A stretch of DNA of 35,473 nt from Bacteroidota bacterium (lineage in GTDB: Bacteria > Bacteroidota > Bacteroidia > Bacteroidales > JAADGE01). The notes beneath the pieces are model-generated. The model searched no databases. It had not been told where the DNA came from and saw only the letters and a list, made by a program, of their open reading frames with translations. The stretch spans positions 1 through 35,473 of the forward strand of contig JAJRUH010000010.1 of assembly GCA_024277895.1 (NCBI GenBank), written 5' to 3'. A program made the position numbers and the translations under genes. Of this stretch, positions 25,702 to 34,229 are shown piece after piece; position 1 is the stretch's first letter, and the number at the start of each line of letters is the position of its first letter.

Positions 25702-26499
25702 GTGAAAGCTGTTATTTTCAATATAAAGCGATTTGCCGTACACGACGGTCCCGGTGTTCGTACCACAATATTTTTTAAAGGTTGTCCTTTGAATTGTAAA
25801 TGGTGTCATAATCCGGAAAGCAAGAATATTGATATTGAAAAAACTGATAAATACTATAAAATTCGTGATATTGAAACAATAAAAACAAAACAAATAGGAA
25901 AATTTTATCAAGTAAAGGAATTGGTAAATGAAGTTAAGAAAGATATTGTAATTATGGAAGAATCCGCCGGAGGGGTTACATTTTCAGGAGGAGAACCTTT
26001 GATGCAATTCGATTTCTTAAAAGAAATTTTGATACAAATGAAAGAGACAGGACTTCATACTGCGGTTGATACAAGCGGGTATGTTTCCGAAAAAAAAATC
26101 AATGAAATAATTCCTTATACCGACTTGTTTTTGTATGATTTAAAACATTACAATAATGAGAAACATATTGAAAACACCGGTGTTTCATTATTGCCGATTC
26201 TGAAAAATTTAAAATATATCTTAAATTTAAAAAAGAATGTTTGGATAAGAATTCCGATTATTCCGGAAATAAATAATTCAGAAGAAGATATATATGGTTT
26301 TATTAAAACACTGGATAAATTACCTGAAAAACCGGAGCAAATAAATTTGCTGCCTTATCATAATATTGCCGATAATAAGTTTAAACGTTTGAAAATTGAA
26401 AACAAAATGAAAAATATACCCGGTTTAGACAAAAAAACAATAATACCGTTTAAGTTAATGCTTGAACAAGCCGGTTTTAAAGTCAAAATCGGAGGATAA
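25702..26499 (+). CDS. Glycyl radical enzyme activase (radical SAM), HypD-activating type
   Basis: A 265-residue radical SAM protein. C28, C32 and C35 (GCPLNCKWCHNP) bind the [4Fe-4S] cluster used to cleave S-adenosylmethionine; GGEP at 97-100 contacts SAM. The opening KAVIFNIKRFAVHDGPGVRTTIFFKG is typical of activases. These are its only three cysteines, so it lacks the ferredoxin-like insert with extra clusters found in many activases and resembles pyruvate formate-lyase activase. It should install the glycyl radical on the HypD-like enzyme encoded 115 bp downstream. The start is GTG: no ATG lies between the upstream in-frame stop and this codon. Confidence 0.9.
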   Translation: MKAVIFNIKRFAVHDGPGVRTTIFFKGCPLNCKWCHNPESKNIDIEKTDKYYKIRDIETIKTKQIGKFYQVKELVNEVKKDIVIMEESAGGVTFSGGEPLMQFDFLKEILIQMKETGLHTAVDTSGYVSEKKINEIIPYTDLFLYDLKHYNNEKHIENTGVSLLPILKNLKYILNLKKNVWIRIPIIPEINNSEEDIYGFIKTLDKLPEKPEQINLLPYHNIADNKFKRLKIENKMKNIPGLDKKTIIPFKLMLEQAGFKVKIGG

Positions 26500-26614
26500 G
26501 AAAAGCCTGTAATGTTATTATAGTGTGTAATTGTTTATTCGGTATTTAAAAATAGTTATCAGGTTAAAAGTTTAATTTTTTCAAAAATTAGAAGCGAACA
26601 AAAAAAATATCAAA

Positions 26615-28975
26615 ATGAACAACAGAATAAAAAAATTAAGAGAAGAAAGCTTAAAAGCCGTTAACAGAATTTCATCTGAACGCGCATTGTTGGTTACCGA
26701 ATTCTATAAAAGTAATGAATCGCAACAGCTTTCAATACCGATGAAACGAGCAAAGGCATTTGAATATATATTAAAACATAAACAAATATGTTATAATGAA
26801 GGCGAATTAATAGTAGGTGAACGAGGTCCGGAGCCGAAAGCAACACCTACTTACCCTGAAATTAATATACATTCAATAAAAGACCTTGAAATATTGAATT
26901 CGCGAAAGAAAGTTTCTTTTAAATCAGATGAAAAAACTTTTAAAGATTTTAAAAATATAATAATCCCTTTTTGGAAAGGAAAATCAAACAGAGAAAAAGT
27001 AATGAATAATATGTCGGCAGAGTGGTTAAATGCTTATGATGCCGGTGTATTTACCGAATTTCAAGAACAAAGAGCTCCCGGGCATACAGTTGCCGGCAAT
27101 AAGATTTATCAAAAAGGAATGCTTGATTTTATCAATGAGATTAATGAAAGTATTAAAAATTTAGATTTTATTAATGACTCACAAGCATTTGATAAAAGAG
27201 AGCAATTATCTGCCATGAAAGTTTCTGCATATGCTCTGATAATGTGGGCTGAAAGATATGCAATTTATTTGGAGAGTCTGGCAATAAAAGAAAATGACAT
27301 ATCAAGAAAATCCGAATTAGAAAATCTTGCAGGAATTTGCCGTAAAGTTCCTGCAAATGCACCTGAAACATTTCATGAAGCCATACAACATTATTGGTTT
27401 ATTCATCTGGGAGTAGTTACAGAGCTGAACCCATGGGATTCTTTTAATCCCGGACGTTTAGATCAACATTTATATCCTTTTTATAAAAAAGAAACAGAAA
27501 ACGGAAGTTTAACAAAAGAAAAAGCCGTTGAACTTTTGCAGTCGTTTTGGATTAAGTTTAATAATCATCCGGCACCGCCCAAAGTAGGAATTACGGCATT
27601 AGAAAGCAACACATATACAGATTTCAGCTTGATAAATGTAGGCGGAATAAAAGAAGACGGTTCAGACGCATCAAATGAAATGACATATATTATTTTGGAT
27701 GTTATTGAAGAAATGCGTCTTTTACAACCGAGTTCTATGGTGCAATTGTCTAAAAAAAATCCGAACAAATTAATTGACAGAGCTGTTAAAATTATAAAAA
27801 CAGGATACGGACAACCGTCAATATTTAATACTGATGCAATTATTCAAGAATTATTATTTCAGGGAAAAGATATTATTGATGCGCGCAACGGAGGTGCCAG
27901 CGGTTGTATTGAAACCGGAGCATTCGGAAAAGAAGCATATTTCTTAACAGGTTACTTCAATTTTTCAAAAATATTGGAATTGACGTTAAACAACGGTTTT
28001 GATCACAGAACAAACAAACAAGTCGGATTAAAAACAGGAAATGCAAATAATTTTACTTCTTATGATGAACTTTTAGCTGCATACAAAAAGCAATTAGAAT
28101 ATTTTATTGATATTAAGATAAAAGGAAATAACGTTATTGAGCGGATATTTTCAAATAATTTGCCTGTTCCTTTTCTGTCATTAATAATTGATGATTGCAT
28201 TACAAACGGAAAAGATTATAATTCCGGCGGTGCAAAATATAATACTTCTTATATTCAAGGAGTAGGAACGGGGACAGTAACAGACGGCTTGTCTGCAATA
28301 AAACATCATATTTTTGAACAAAATAATTTCAGTATGAAAGAATTACTTACAGCATTAAGTAAAGATTTTATCGGATATGATGATATTCATTTTAAGTTAA
28401 TTTATGAATCTCCCAAATACGGAAATGATGACGACAGAGCTGATGCTGTTTTAGATGATGTTTTCCGAATTTTTTATAATGCCGTAAACGGAAAACCCAA
28501 CACGAGGAGAGGTGTGCATCGAATAAACCTTTTACCCACAACCTCTCATATTTATTTCGGTATGGTATGCGGTGCTTTGCCGGATGGTAAAAAAGCAGGA
28601 AAACCGGTTTCGGAAGGAATTTCTCCTGTTCAGGGAGCTGATAAAAACGGTCCTTCTGCCGTAATCCGTTCGGCATCAAAAATTGATCATTTGAGAACGG
28701 GCGGAACTTTACTGAATCAAAAATTTACACCCGATTTCTTTGAAGATGATGAAGCAATTAAAAAAGTATCGGCATTAGTAAGAGCTTATTTCAGAGCAGA
28801 CGGGCATCATATTCAGTTTAATGTTGTGAGTGCAGACACTTTACGAAAAGCTAAAAAAAATCCTGAACAATATCGTGATTTAATTGTAAGAGTTGCCGGA
28901 TACAGTGATTATTTTAATGATTTGAGTGAAGAATTACAAGATGAAATTATCGGTAGAACTGAACAATTTAAGTAA
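26615..28975 (+). CDS. hypD: trans-4-hydroxy-L-proline dehydratase (glycyl radical enzyme)
   Basis: A 786-residue glycyl radical enzyme. The thiyl Cys is C431 in GASGCIETG with E433; the radical Gly is G762 in VRVAGYSDYF. From memory of Clostridioides difficile HypD, the substrate-contact residues recur at a constant offset of three: F149, H157 (QRAPGH), D275 (TELNPWDSF), S331, F337 and Y447. The stretches ELIVGERG, GVGTGTVTDGLSAIKH and LQDEIIGRTEQ are also HypD-like. The enzyme removes water from hydroxyproline to give 1-pyrroline-5-carboxylate, which P5C reductase turns into proline; no reductase gene is in the window. The activase is upstream and a prolyl peptidase downstream. Oxygen would inactivate it. 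Confidence 0.88.
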   Translation: MNNRIKKLREESLKAVNRISSERALLVTEFYKSNESQQLSIPMKRAKAFEYILKHKQICYNEGELIVGERGPEPKATPTYPEINIHSIKDLEILNSRKKVSFKSDEKTFKDFKNIIIPFWKGKSNREKVMNNMSAEWLNAYDAGVFTEFQEQRAPGHTVAGNKIYQKGMLDFINEINESIKNLDFINDSQAFDKREQLSAMKVSAYALIMWAERYAIYLESLAIKENDISRKSELENLAGICRKVPANAPETFHEAIQHYWFIHLGVVTELNPWDSFNPGRLDQHLYPFYKKETENGSLTKEKAVELLQSFWIKFNNHPAPPKVGITALESNTYTDFSLINVGGIKEDGSDASNEMTYIILDVIEEMRLLQPSSMVQLSKKNPNKLIDRAVKIIKTGYGQPSIFNTDAIIQELLFQGKDIIDARNGGASGCIETGAFGKEAYFLTGYFNFSKILELTLNNGFDHRTNKQVGLKTGNANNFTSYDELLAAYKKQLEYFIDIKIKGNNVIERIFSNNLPVPFLSLIIDDCITNGKDYNSGGAKYNTSYIQGVGTGTVTDGLSAIKHHIFEQNNFSMKELLTALSKDFIGYDDIHFKLIYESPKYGNDDDRADAVLDDVFRIFYNAVNGKPNTRRGVHRINLLPTTSHIYFGMVCGALPDGKKAGKPVSEGISPVQGADKNGPSAVIRSASKIDHLRTGGTLLNQKFTPDFFEDDEAIKKVSALVRAYFRADGHHIQFNVVSADTLRKAKKNPEQYRDLIVRVAGYSDYFNDLSEELQDEIIGRTEQFK

Positions 28976-29004
28976 TACCTGCTGAAAACAGGTATTGCTT
29001 TTTG
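28974..29004 (+). terminator. Terminator between hypD and the S28 peptidase gene
   Basis: An 8-bp perfect stem AATACCTG/CAGGTATT (28974-28981, 28989-28996) with a 7-nt loop, then GCTTTTTGTT. The stem begins inside the hypD stop codon. It would end or attenuate the operon before the S28 gene at 29039. Confidence 0.7.
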
Positions 29005-29038
29005 TTAAATCTTTCTATTTTCTTTAAAAAACAAAACT

Positions 29039-30364
29039 ATGCAACAAAAATTTCTGATTAAGATTTATTTAATTTTTATATTTTTCTCGGCAACGTATGT
29101 AGGTTTCGGGCAAAGTGCTGATATAAAGTCTGATAAAACTGACCTTTACAAGCAATTAGAAAAAATTGCCGGCATTGACAGCATAATAAAATTGCCTGTA
29201 TCAAATCAATTTTCCGAAAAATATGAGATATATTATAAACAACTTTTAGATGCCGGTGATTCAACTGCCGGTTATTATAATGAGAGGATATTTTTGTCTC
29301 ATAAAGATTATACAAAACCTATGATTTTTGTAACGGAAGGTTATACGGCAAATTATGCACAAAATGAATATTATTCAAATGAATTGACAACTATATTAAA
29401 CGGAAACCAAATTGTAGCGGAACACAGATATTTCGGGAAATCAAAACCTGACAGCTTGGATTGGAAATATTTGACAGTTGAAAATGCAGCACACGATCAT
29501 CATCAATTAATATCTGCTTTTAAGAATATTTATACGGGAAAATGGCTGACGACCGGAATTTCAAAAGGCGGTCAAACTGCATTAATTCACATGAGTTTGT
29601 ATCCCGAAGATGTTGATTTTTCAGTTCCTTATGTTGCACCCTTAAATTTCGGAATTGAAGATGGAAGGCACGAACCTTTTATCGACAATATTTCCGGTAA
29701 AAAAGAACGAAAAAAAGTACGGAATTTTCAATTATTGCTGTTAAATAAACGTGATTCTTTATTTCCGATATTTGAAAATTATTGTAAGAAAAAAAATTAT
29801 ACTTTCAGATTACCGGTTCAAGAAATTTATGATTATTGTGTGCTTGAATATTCCTTTGCATTTTGGCAATGGGGGAACAAAATTTCTTCAATACCTGATA
29901 AAAATGCTTCGTTAAATAAAATATTCAATCATTTTATTTCGGTTTCTTCACCTTCTTATTTTGCCGTTGAAGAAATAGAACCGACAAAAGCTTTTTTTGT
30001 TCAGGCATATAAGCAAATGGGATATTACGGATATGACATAAAGCCTTTTAAAGGGCTTCTGAAAATAAATGATGCAAATAATTATTTGCAAAAAATATTT
30101 TTACCCGAAAGTGCAAAAGATATTGAATACGATAAAGAAGCAATGTTGAAAGTTCAAAATTATTTGAATAAAAATGATTCGAAAATGATTTTTTTATACG
30201 GGGAATTTGACCCGTGGTCGGCAACAGCTGTTGAATTCGGCAAAAAAGAAAATATGTATAAAATTATTAAGAAAGGAGGCAGCCACTTGACAAGAATTAA
30301 TAATTTACCGAATAAACAAAAAAATAAAGTTATAAATATAATTAATAATTGGCTGAAAGAATAG
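29039..30364 (+). CDS. Exported S28-family prolyl peptidase (PS-10 type)
   Basis: A 441-residue alpha/beta hydrolase with a signal peptide (about 1-25, VGFGQ). The nucleophile is S175 in TGISKGGQTA; the S28 hallmark EHRYFGKSKP is at 129-137; the probable Asp is D391 (GEFDPWSA) and the His H416 (GGSHLTRI). S28 enzymes release short peptides or residues after proline, as in prolyl tri- or dipeptidyl peptidases. Standing 63 bp downstream of hypD, it could supply proline- or hydroxyproline-containing fragments. A terminator lies between the two genes, so expression may be separate or attenuated. The leader ACAAAACT before the ATG is typical of the phylum. Confidence 0.85.
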   Translation: MQQKFLIKIYLIFIFFSATYVGFGQSADIKSDKTDLYKQLEKIAGIDSIIKLPVSNQFSEKYEIYYKQLLDAGDSTAGYYNERIFLSHKDYTKPMIFVTEGYTANYAQNEYYSNELTTILNGNQIVAEHRYFGKSKPDSLDWKYLTVENAAHDHHQLISAFKNIYTGKWLTTGISKGGQTALIHMSLYPEDVDFSVPYVAPLNFGIEDGRHEPFIDNISGKKERKKVRNFQLLLLNKRDSLFPIFENYCKKKNYTFRLPVQEIYDYCVLEYSFAFWQWGNKISSIPDKNASLNKIFNHFISVSSPSYFAVEEIEPTKAFFVQAYKQMGYYGYDIKPFKGLLKINDANNYLQKIFLPESAKDIEYDKEAMLKVQNYLNKNDSKMIFLYGEFDPWSATAVEFGKKENMYKIIKKGGSHLTRINNLPNKQKNKVINIINNWLKE

Positions 30365-30415
30365 ATATTCATAATTACATTTGCAGACCATAAAAAGTTG
30401 GCGGATGAATAATCA

Positions 30416-30563
30416 GCTGAAAAGCGAATATTTATTTGAAGAGTTCAGTCTAAAAAGGTTAAATATTTAAAAAGAACCCTGTCAGGGTTCGGAACCCTGA
30501 CAGGGTTTCAATTAGACAATTTATTGAAAATCATCTATATCAGCGTTTTTCAGCAAATCCTAA
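30416..30563. repeat. Repeat element A3, degenerate relative of the A family
   Basis: The right end, in reverse complement TTAGGATTTGCTGAAAAACG, matches the ends of A1 and A2. The left end is reduced to GCTGAAAAGCG (30416-30426). The conserved 70-bp block of A1 and A2 is absent; the interior holds the GC-rich palindrome at 30475-30507 instead. Confidence 0.45.
30475..30507. repeat. Perfect 33-bp inverted repeat
   Basis: AACCCTGTCAGGGTT, spacer CGG, AACCCTGACAGGGTT: the two 15-bp arms are exact reverse complements, and each arm is itself palindromic except for its centre base. It may act as a bidirectional terminator between the S28 gene and the threonine-synthase-like gene, or be an interspersed palindrome of the type common in Bacteroidetes. 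Confidence 0.8.
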
Positions 30564-30585
30564 AATATATAAAAATTTCAGAAGT

Positions 30586-31827
30586 ATGATTACAGAAAAA
30601 TTTATCTACAAATGTGTCGATTGCGGGAAGGAATATTCTGCAAACGATGTAATGTATCTTTGTCCGGCTTGTGCCGAAAAAAACACTCCGGATAAACCGC
30701 CGAAAGGTGTTTTGAAAGTTATTTACGATTATTCGGGAATTCTAAAAAGAGCATCTCAAAATGTTTTCGACAAACTGAAAGAAACAAAGTTTATTGATTT
30801 ACTTCCGATAAATAATGTAAAAAATCTGCCTGAATTGAGGGTAGGAGAGACACCTTTATATAAGCAAACTGAATTAAACGGAAAAAAATTATCTTTCAAT
30901 CTTTTTTTAAAAGATGATTCTCAAAATCCGACCTATTCTTTTAAAGACCGTGCTTCTTATTTGGTTTCCGCCTATGCAAAAGAAAACGGAATTGACACAA
31001 TCGTTGCGGCATCAACAGGAAATGCAGGTTCTTCGCTTGCCGGAATTTGTGCTTCGCAAAATCAAAAAGCGATAATTATGGTTCCGGAAGCTGCACCGTC
31101 GGCAAAATTGACGCAAATTGTAATGTACGGAGCCGTGATAATTCCCGTAAAAGGAACTTATGACGATGCTTTTGATTTAAGCATAAAAGCTACCGAAAAA
31201 TTCGGTTGGTATAACAGAAATACGGCTTTTAATCCGCTGACTATTGAAGGGAAAAAAACGGTTTCCTTTGAATTATTCGACCAATTAAATCAGACAATCC
31301 CCGACAGAATTTTTGTTCCCGTAGGCGACGGTGTGATAATTTCAGGAGTTTACAAAGGATTTGAAGATTTGCTTAAATTAGGAATTATAAATAAAATGCC
31401 GGTTATTGTTGCCGTTCAGTCGAAAGGCAGTGATAATCTTTCGCGAAATATTGATAATGAAGATTTTGAAATAAAGCCGAGTAAAACAATTGCCGATTCT
31501 ATTTCCGTAGATATTCCGCGAAACTTTTATATGGCAAAGCAATTTATTCAAAAATATGAAGGCGAATATTTAAGCGTTTCCGACGAAGAAATTTTATCCG
31601 CATCGAAAGAACTTTCAAAAAATACCGGACTTTTTGCCGAACCGGCTGCCGCAACGGCTTTTGCCGGACTTCTTAATTATATGAACAACAATAAAATTGA
31701 GAAAAATTCAAACAATGTCGTGCTTTTAACAGGCAGCGGACTTAAAGACCTGAAATCCGTGCAATCGGTTATTTCAATTCCGAAAGCCGTAGAGCCGGAT
31801 GTTGAGAATTTGGGAAAACTGCCGTAA
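30586..31827 (+). CDS. Threonine synthase-like PLP enzyme with N-terminal zinc ribbon
   Basis: A 413-residue fold-type II PLP enzyme. A zinc ribbon occupies residues 10-29 (C10, C13 in CVDCG; C26, C29 in CPAC). The PLP lysine is K120 in PTYSFKDRAS, followed by the ASTGNAGSS loop (142-150) and LTGSGLKD near the C-terminus. Threonine synthases (from O-phosphohomoserine) share this layout, particularly the class with an N-terminal zinc ribbon. Related enzymes act on other amino acids, and the window holds no hom or thrB beside it, so the assignment to ThrC is not secure. With the 496-residue PLP enzyme it forms a pair of amino-acid lyase/synthase genes around the hydroxyproline genes. Confidence 0.75.
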   Translation: MITEKFIYKCVDCGKEYSANDVMYLCPACAEKNTPDKPPKGVLKVIYDYSGILKRASQNVFDKLKETKFIDLLPINNVKNLPELRVGETPLYKQTELNGKKLSFNLFLKDDSQNPTYSFKDRASYLVSAYAKENGIDTIVAASTGNAGSSLAGICASQNQKAIIMVPEAAPSAKLTQIVMYGAVIIPVKGTYDDAFDLSIKATEKFGWYNRNTAFNPLTIEGKKTVSFELFDQLNQTIPDRIFVPVGDGVIISGVYKGFEDLLKLGIINKMPVIVAVQSKGSDNLSRNIDNEDFEIKPSKTIADSISVDIPRNFYMAKQFIQKYEGEYLSVSDEEILSASKELSKNTGLFAEPAAATAFAGLLNYMNNNKIEKNSNNVVLLTGSGLKDLKSVQSVISIPKAVEPDVENLGKLP

Positions 31828-31833
31828 AAAACT

Positions 31834-31860
31834 AAAAAAAGCCGATTAAAAATCGACTTT
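31834..31860. terminator. Bidirectional terminator between the PLP gene and merA
   Basis: A 10-bp stem with one mismatch, AAAGCCGATT/AATCGACTTT, and a 3-nt loop. On the minus strand it is followed by CTTTTTTTAG, a strong tail for merA transcripts. On the plus strand it ends 33 bp after the threonine-synthase-like stop with a weaker tail. Confidence 0.65.
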
Positions 31861-31921
31861 ACACACTTTACCGGATAGTGCTTAATTTTTGAATAATTTT
31901 TGAGAAAACTCAAGTTATAAT

Positions 31922-33565
31922 TCAACTTGCACAACAACTCAATTTAGAAATGTCTTTTCCAAAAGTAATTGCTGCTAATTTTATTCCTTCTCCTAATGTT
32001 AGGTATGGATAAAAACTTTCTGCTAATTCTTTTACAGTTATTCCAAACTTAATTGCCATACTCAGTTGTTGTATTAATTCTCCGCCTTCCGGTGCAATAA
32101 TTCTTGCTCCGATAAGTTTATCGGTTTCCGTATTGCGAATTAACTTAATAAATCCTACGGTATCTTGTGCTGCCAATGCTCGCGGTACGTTAGTTAAATC
32201 TAATTTACTAACTTCAAAAGGTATTCCTGTTTTTTCTGCTTCAATTTCATCCATTCCTGCTCCTGCTATTTGTGGGTCAGTAAAAACAACCCAAGGTAAT
32301 GAAGAATAATTTATTGTCTTATTTTCTTCCGTAAAAGCATTGGTAATTGCAACATTTCCTTCTAATGCTGCCGTATAAACAAAAGATGGAGTATTAACTA
32401 CATCACCTGCTGCATATATATTCGGAATATTCGATTCCATTTTTTCATTAACAACAATATGCCCTCTTTCGGTCAGTTTTAAATCAAGATTTCCTAAACC
32501 TAATTTTGAAGTATTCGGTTTTATACCTGTTGCAACGACAATATGACCTTTTTCAATCAATTGAGTTGTTGAACCATCCGGACATTTACAATGGATAATA
32601 GTGTCAGAGCCTGTTTTCTCAATTTTAAAGGCTCTAAAATTTGGCAAAATTTCAATGCCTTCACTTCTGAATTGAGTTTCTAAAACATCTGTAATGTCTT
32701 TTGTTTGATTTCTTAAAGGTCGGTCAGTAAACTCAATAATTCTAATTTTTACACCCAAACGATTGTAGGCTTGTGCAATTTCTAAACCTATATATCCTGC
32801 TCCTAAAATGGTTAAACTCTCAGGTTTTTCTTCTAAGTCAAAAAGAGAAACATTGGTTAAATAACCTACTTCATTTAAGCCGTCAATTTGAGGTATATTT
32901 GTAGTTGCACCTGCTGCGATAATAAATTTCAAAGCAGTATAGGTGTCTTTTTCGTCAACAATAATAGTTTTTTTATTAATAAATTTTGCCCAACCTTTGA
33001 GCATTGTTAAGTTATTGAAGTCGCTTACAACATCCATATATTTTTGTTGTTGAAGCGAAGTAACTAATTGTTTTTTGTCTTTTATTAATTGCTTGAAATC
33101 AATTTCCGCCCCTAAAGTTTTAATACTTTTAAAATTTGAATAATTTGCGTGATATGCTGTTTCTGCTGCTCTTATTAGGTTTTTTGAAGGAACACAACCA
33201 ACATTTACACAAGTTCCGCCAAAATCTAAACCACCGTTAACCATTAATGTCGAAAGTCCTAAACTTTCGGCTTTTATAGCTGCTGAAAATGCAGCGGAAC
33301 CGCCTCCAATAATTATTAAATCAAAATGTTTATTTTTCCCATCGTCCGAACTACCGGTTACAACTTTATAATTCCCGATATTATTAACTGCACTTATAAT
33401 TTCATCCTTGTTTAATTTTTCTTCCTCAAAATTAAATATTCCAATTCCGGTTTCGTGGTTTACAGAACATTTTTTTATTCCCTCAATCTTGCTAATGTCT
33501 TTTTCTATATGAGAAGAACAACTACTACAAGTCATCCCTTTTATTTTCAATTCTAAAATTGTCAT
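31922..33565 (-). CDS. merA: Mercuric reductase with N-terminal HMA domain
   Basis: A 547-residue flavoprotein disulfide reductase that reduces Hg(II) to volatile Hg(0) with NADPH. An HMA metal-binding domain (1-68) has GMTCSSC with C13 and C16. FAD binding is at IIGGGSAAFSAA (85-96), the redox pair is C119/C124 in GGTCVNVGCVPSK, the NADPH site is ILGAGYIGLE, and the C-terminal Hg-binding vicinal pair is C544/C545 (SCCAS). YLTLGEGIKLAAITF is a MerA-specific tail. The start chosen at 33565 (MTILELKIKGMTC) leaves one base after the merTP stop; the longer reading frame overlaps merTP and is rejected. No merB is present. Confidence 0.93.
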   Translation of the reverse strand: MTILELKIKGMTCSSCSSHIEKDISKIEGIKKCSVNHETGIGIFNFEEEKLNKDEIISAVNNIGNYKVVTGSSDDGKNKHFDLIIIGGGSAAFSAAIKAESLGLSTLMVNGGLDFGGTCVNVGCVPSKNLIRAAETAYHANYSNFKSIKTLGAEIDFKQLIKDKKQLVTSLQQQKYMDVVSDFNNLTMLKGWAKFINKKTIIVDEKDTYTALKFIIAAGATTNIPQIDGLNEVGYLTNVSLFDLEEKPESLTILGAGYIGLEIAQAYNRLGVKIRIIEFTDRPLRNQTKDITDVLETQFRSEGIEILPNFRAFKIEKTGSDTIIHCKCPDGSTTQLIEKGHIVVATGIKPNTSKLGLGNLDLKLTERGHIVVNEKMESNIPNIYAAGDVVNTPSFVYTAALEGNVAITNAFTEENKTINYSSLPWVVFTDPQIAGAGMDEIEAEKTGIPFEVSKLDLTNVPRALAAQDTVGFIKLIRNTETDKLIGARIIAPEGGELIQQLSMAIKFGITVKELAESFYPYLTLGEGIKLAAITFGKDISKLSCCAS

Positions 33566-33566
33566 G

Positions 33567-34160
33567 TTACTGATTATTAACAGTTTTATAGCCTGTTGAG
33601 TTAATACTTTTTTTAATTTCTGTAAGATTTGTTTTTGTTTTATCAAATTCAATAACTGCGTTTGCATTTTGATAAGATGATGTCACCTTTATTATCCCGG
33701 GTAATTCATTTACAGCATGATTTATATGATTTTGACACGCATCACAAGTCATACCTTCAATTCCTACTTCAACCGTTTGTATGTTTGCTTTTTCCGTAAT
33801 AATTTCAGTTTGGTTGTTATTGGAATAAAATATACTGCTATAATACGGAAATGCAAGCATAACAACCGCAAAGCCGGTAACAAGTCCTAAGAATAATTTT
33901 GTTTGCATGAATTTAGGTTTTTCATCGACTTCGCAATCGCATTTTATTTCTTTTTTTGGTTTCAATTTTTGATACCATGCAAATGCTAATACTAAAATAG
34001 TAATTACTATTAAATAAGGGCGAAATGGTTCCGTCCAAGAAAACGTTGATGCAATACCTGATGTTCCTGAAATTAATGCTAAAATGGGAGTTATGCAACA
34101 TAAAGAAGATGCTATTGCTGTCAGTAGCCCCACACTTATTAGTTTTTTATCTTTTTGCAT
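33567..34160 (-). CDS. merTP: Mercuric ion transporter MerT-MerP fusion
   Basis: A 197-residue inner-membrane protein that brings Hg(II) to MerA. Three membrane segments (about 8-30, 48-64 and 88-110) include the MerT vicinal pair C21/C22 (LCCITP); a loop has C74 and C76 (CDC). The C-terminal HMA domain (about 128-195) with GMTCDAC (C139, C142) corresponds to MerP, here fused to the transporter instead of being a separate periplasmic protein. With the third segment crossing the membrane, the HMA domain should face the periplasm. Fused MerTP proteins are known in Bacteroidota. merA begins one base after the stop codon, so the two are coupled. Confidence 0.88.
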   Translation of the reverse strand: MQKDKKLISVGLLTAIASSLCCITPILALISGTSGIASTFSWTEPFRPYLIVITILVLAFAWYQKLKPKKEIKCDCEVDEKPKFMQTKLFLGLVTGFAVVMLAFPYYSSIFYSNNNQTEIITEKANIQTVEVGIEGMTCDACQNHINHAVNELPGIIKVTSSYQNANAVIEFDKTKTNLTEIKKSINSTGYKTVNNQ

Positions 34161-34180
34161 AATATTAAAATTAAATAATT

Positions 34181-34204
34181 TTGCATTATTGCATTACAAA
34201 GATA
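34181..34204 (-). promoter_or_regulatory. Candidate mer promoter and operator
   Basis: On the minus strand TATCTTTG (34197-34204) matches TAnnTTTG. Immediately downstream lies a perfect direct repeat on the plus strand, TTGCATTA TTGCATTA (34181-34196), which also contains TGCA-N4-TGCA. The repeat covers the expected transcription start, so a repressor bound there would block merTP-merA. Promoter likely; operator inferred. Confidence 0.5.
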
Positions 34205-34229
34205 AATAATAAGTAAGTGCGACAGTGTC

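Noticed and set aside
26615-28975. Pyruvate formate-lyase or choline TMA-lyase as the identity of the glycyl radical enzyme
   Set aside because: Pyruvate formate-lyase needs two adjacent active-site cysteines, but here only C431 is present (GCIE); the remaining motifs fit HypD better than CutC.
30586-31827. YgeX (diaminopropionate ammonia-lyase) for the zinc-ribbon PLP gene
   Set aside because: The N-terminal CxxC...CxxC ribbon and PTYSFKDRAS motif are threonine-synthase-like; YgeX has no such ribbon.
33566-33667. Extended N-terminus of merA (34 extra residues)
   Set aside because: It overlaps merTP and precedes the HMA domain with non-homologous sequence; the ATG at 33565 fits the operon spacing and the family N-terminus.
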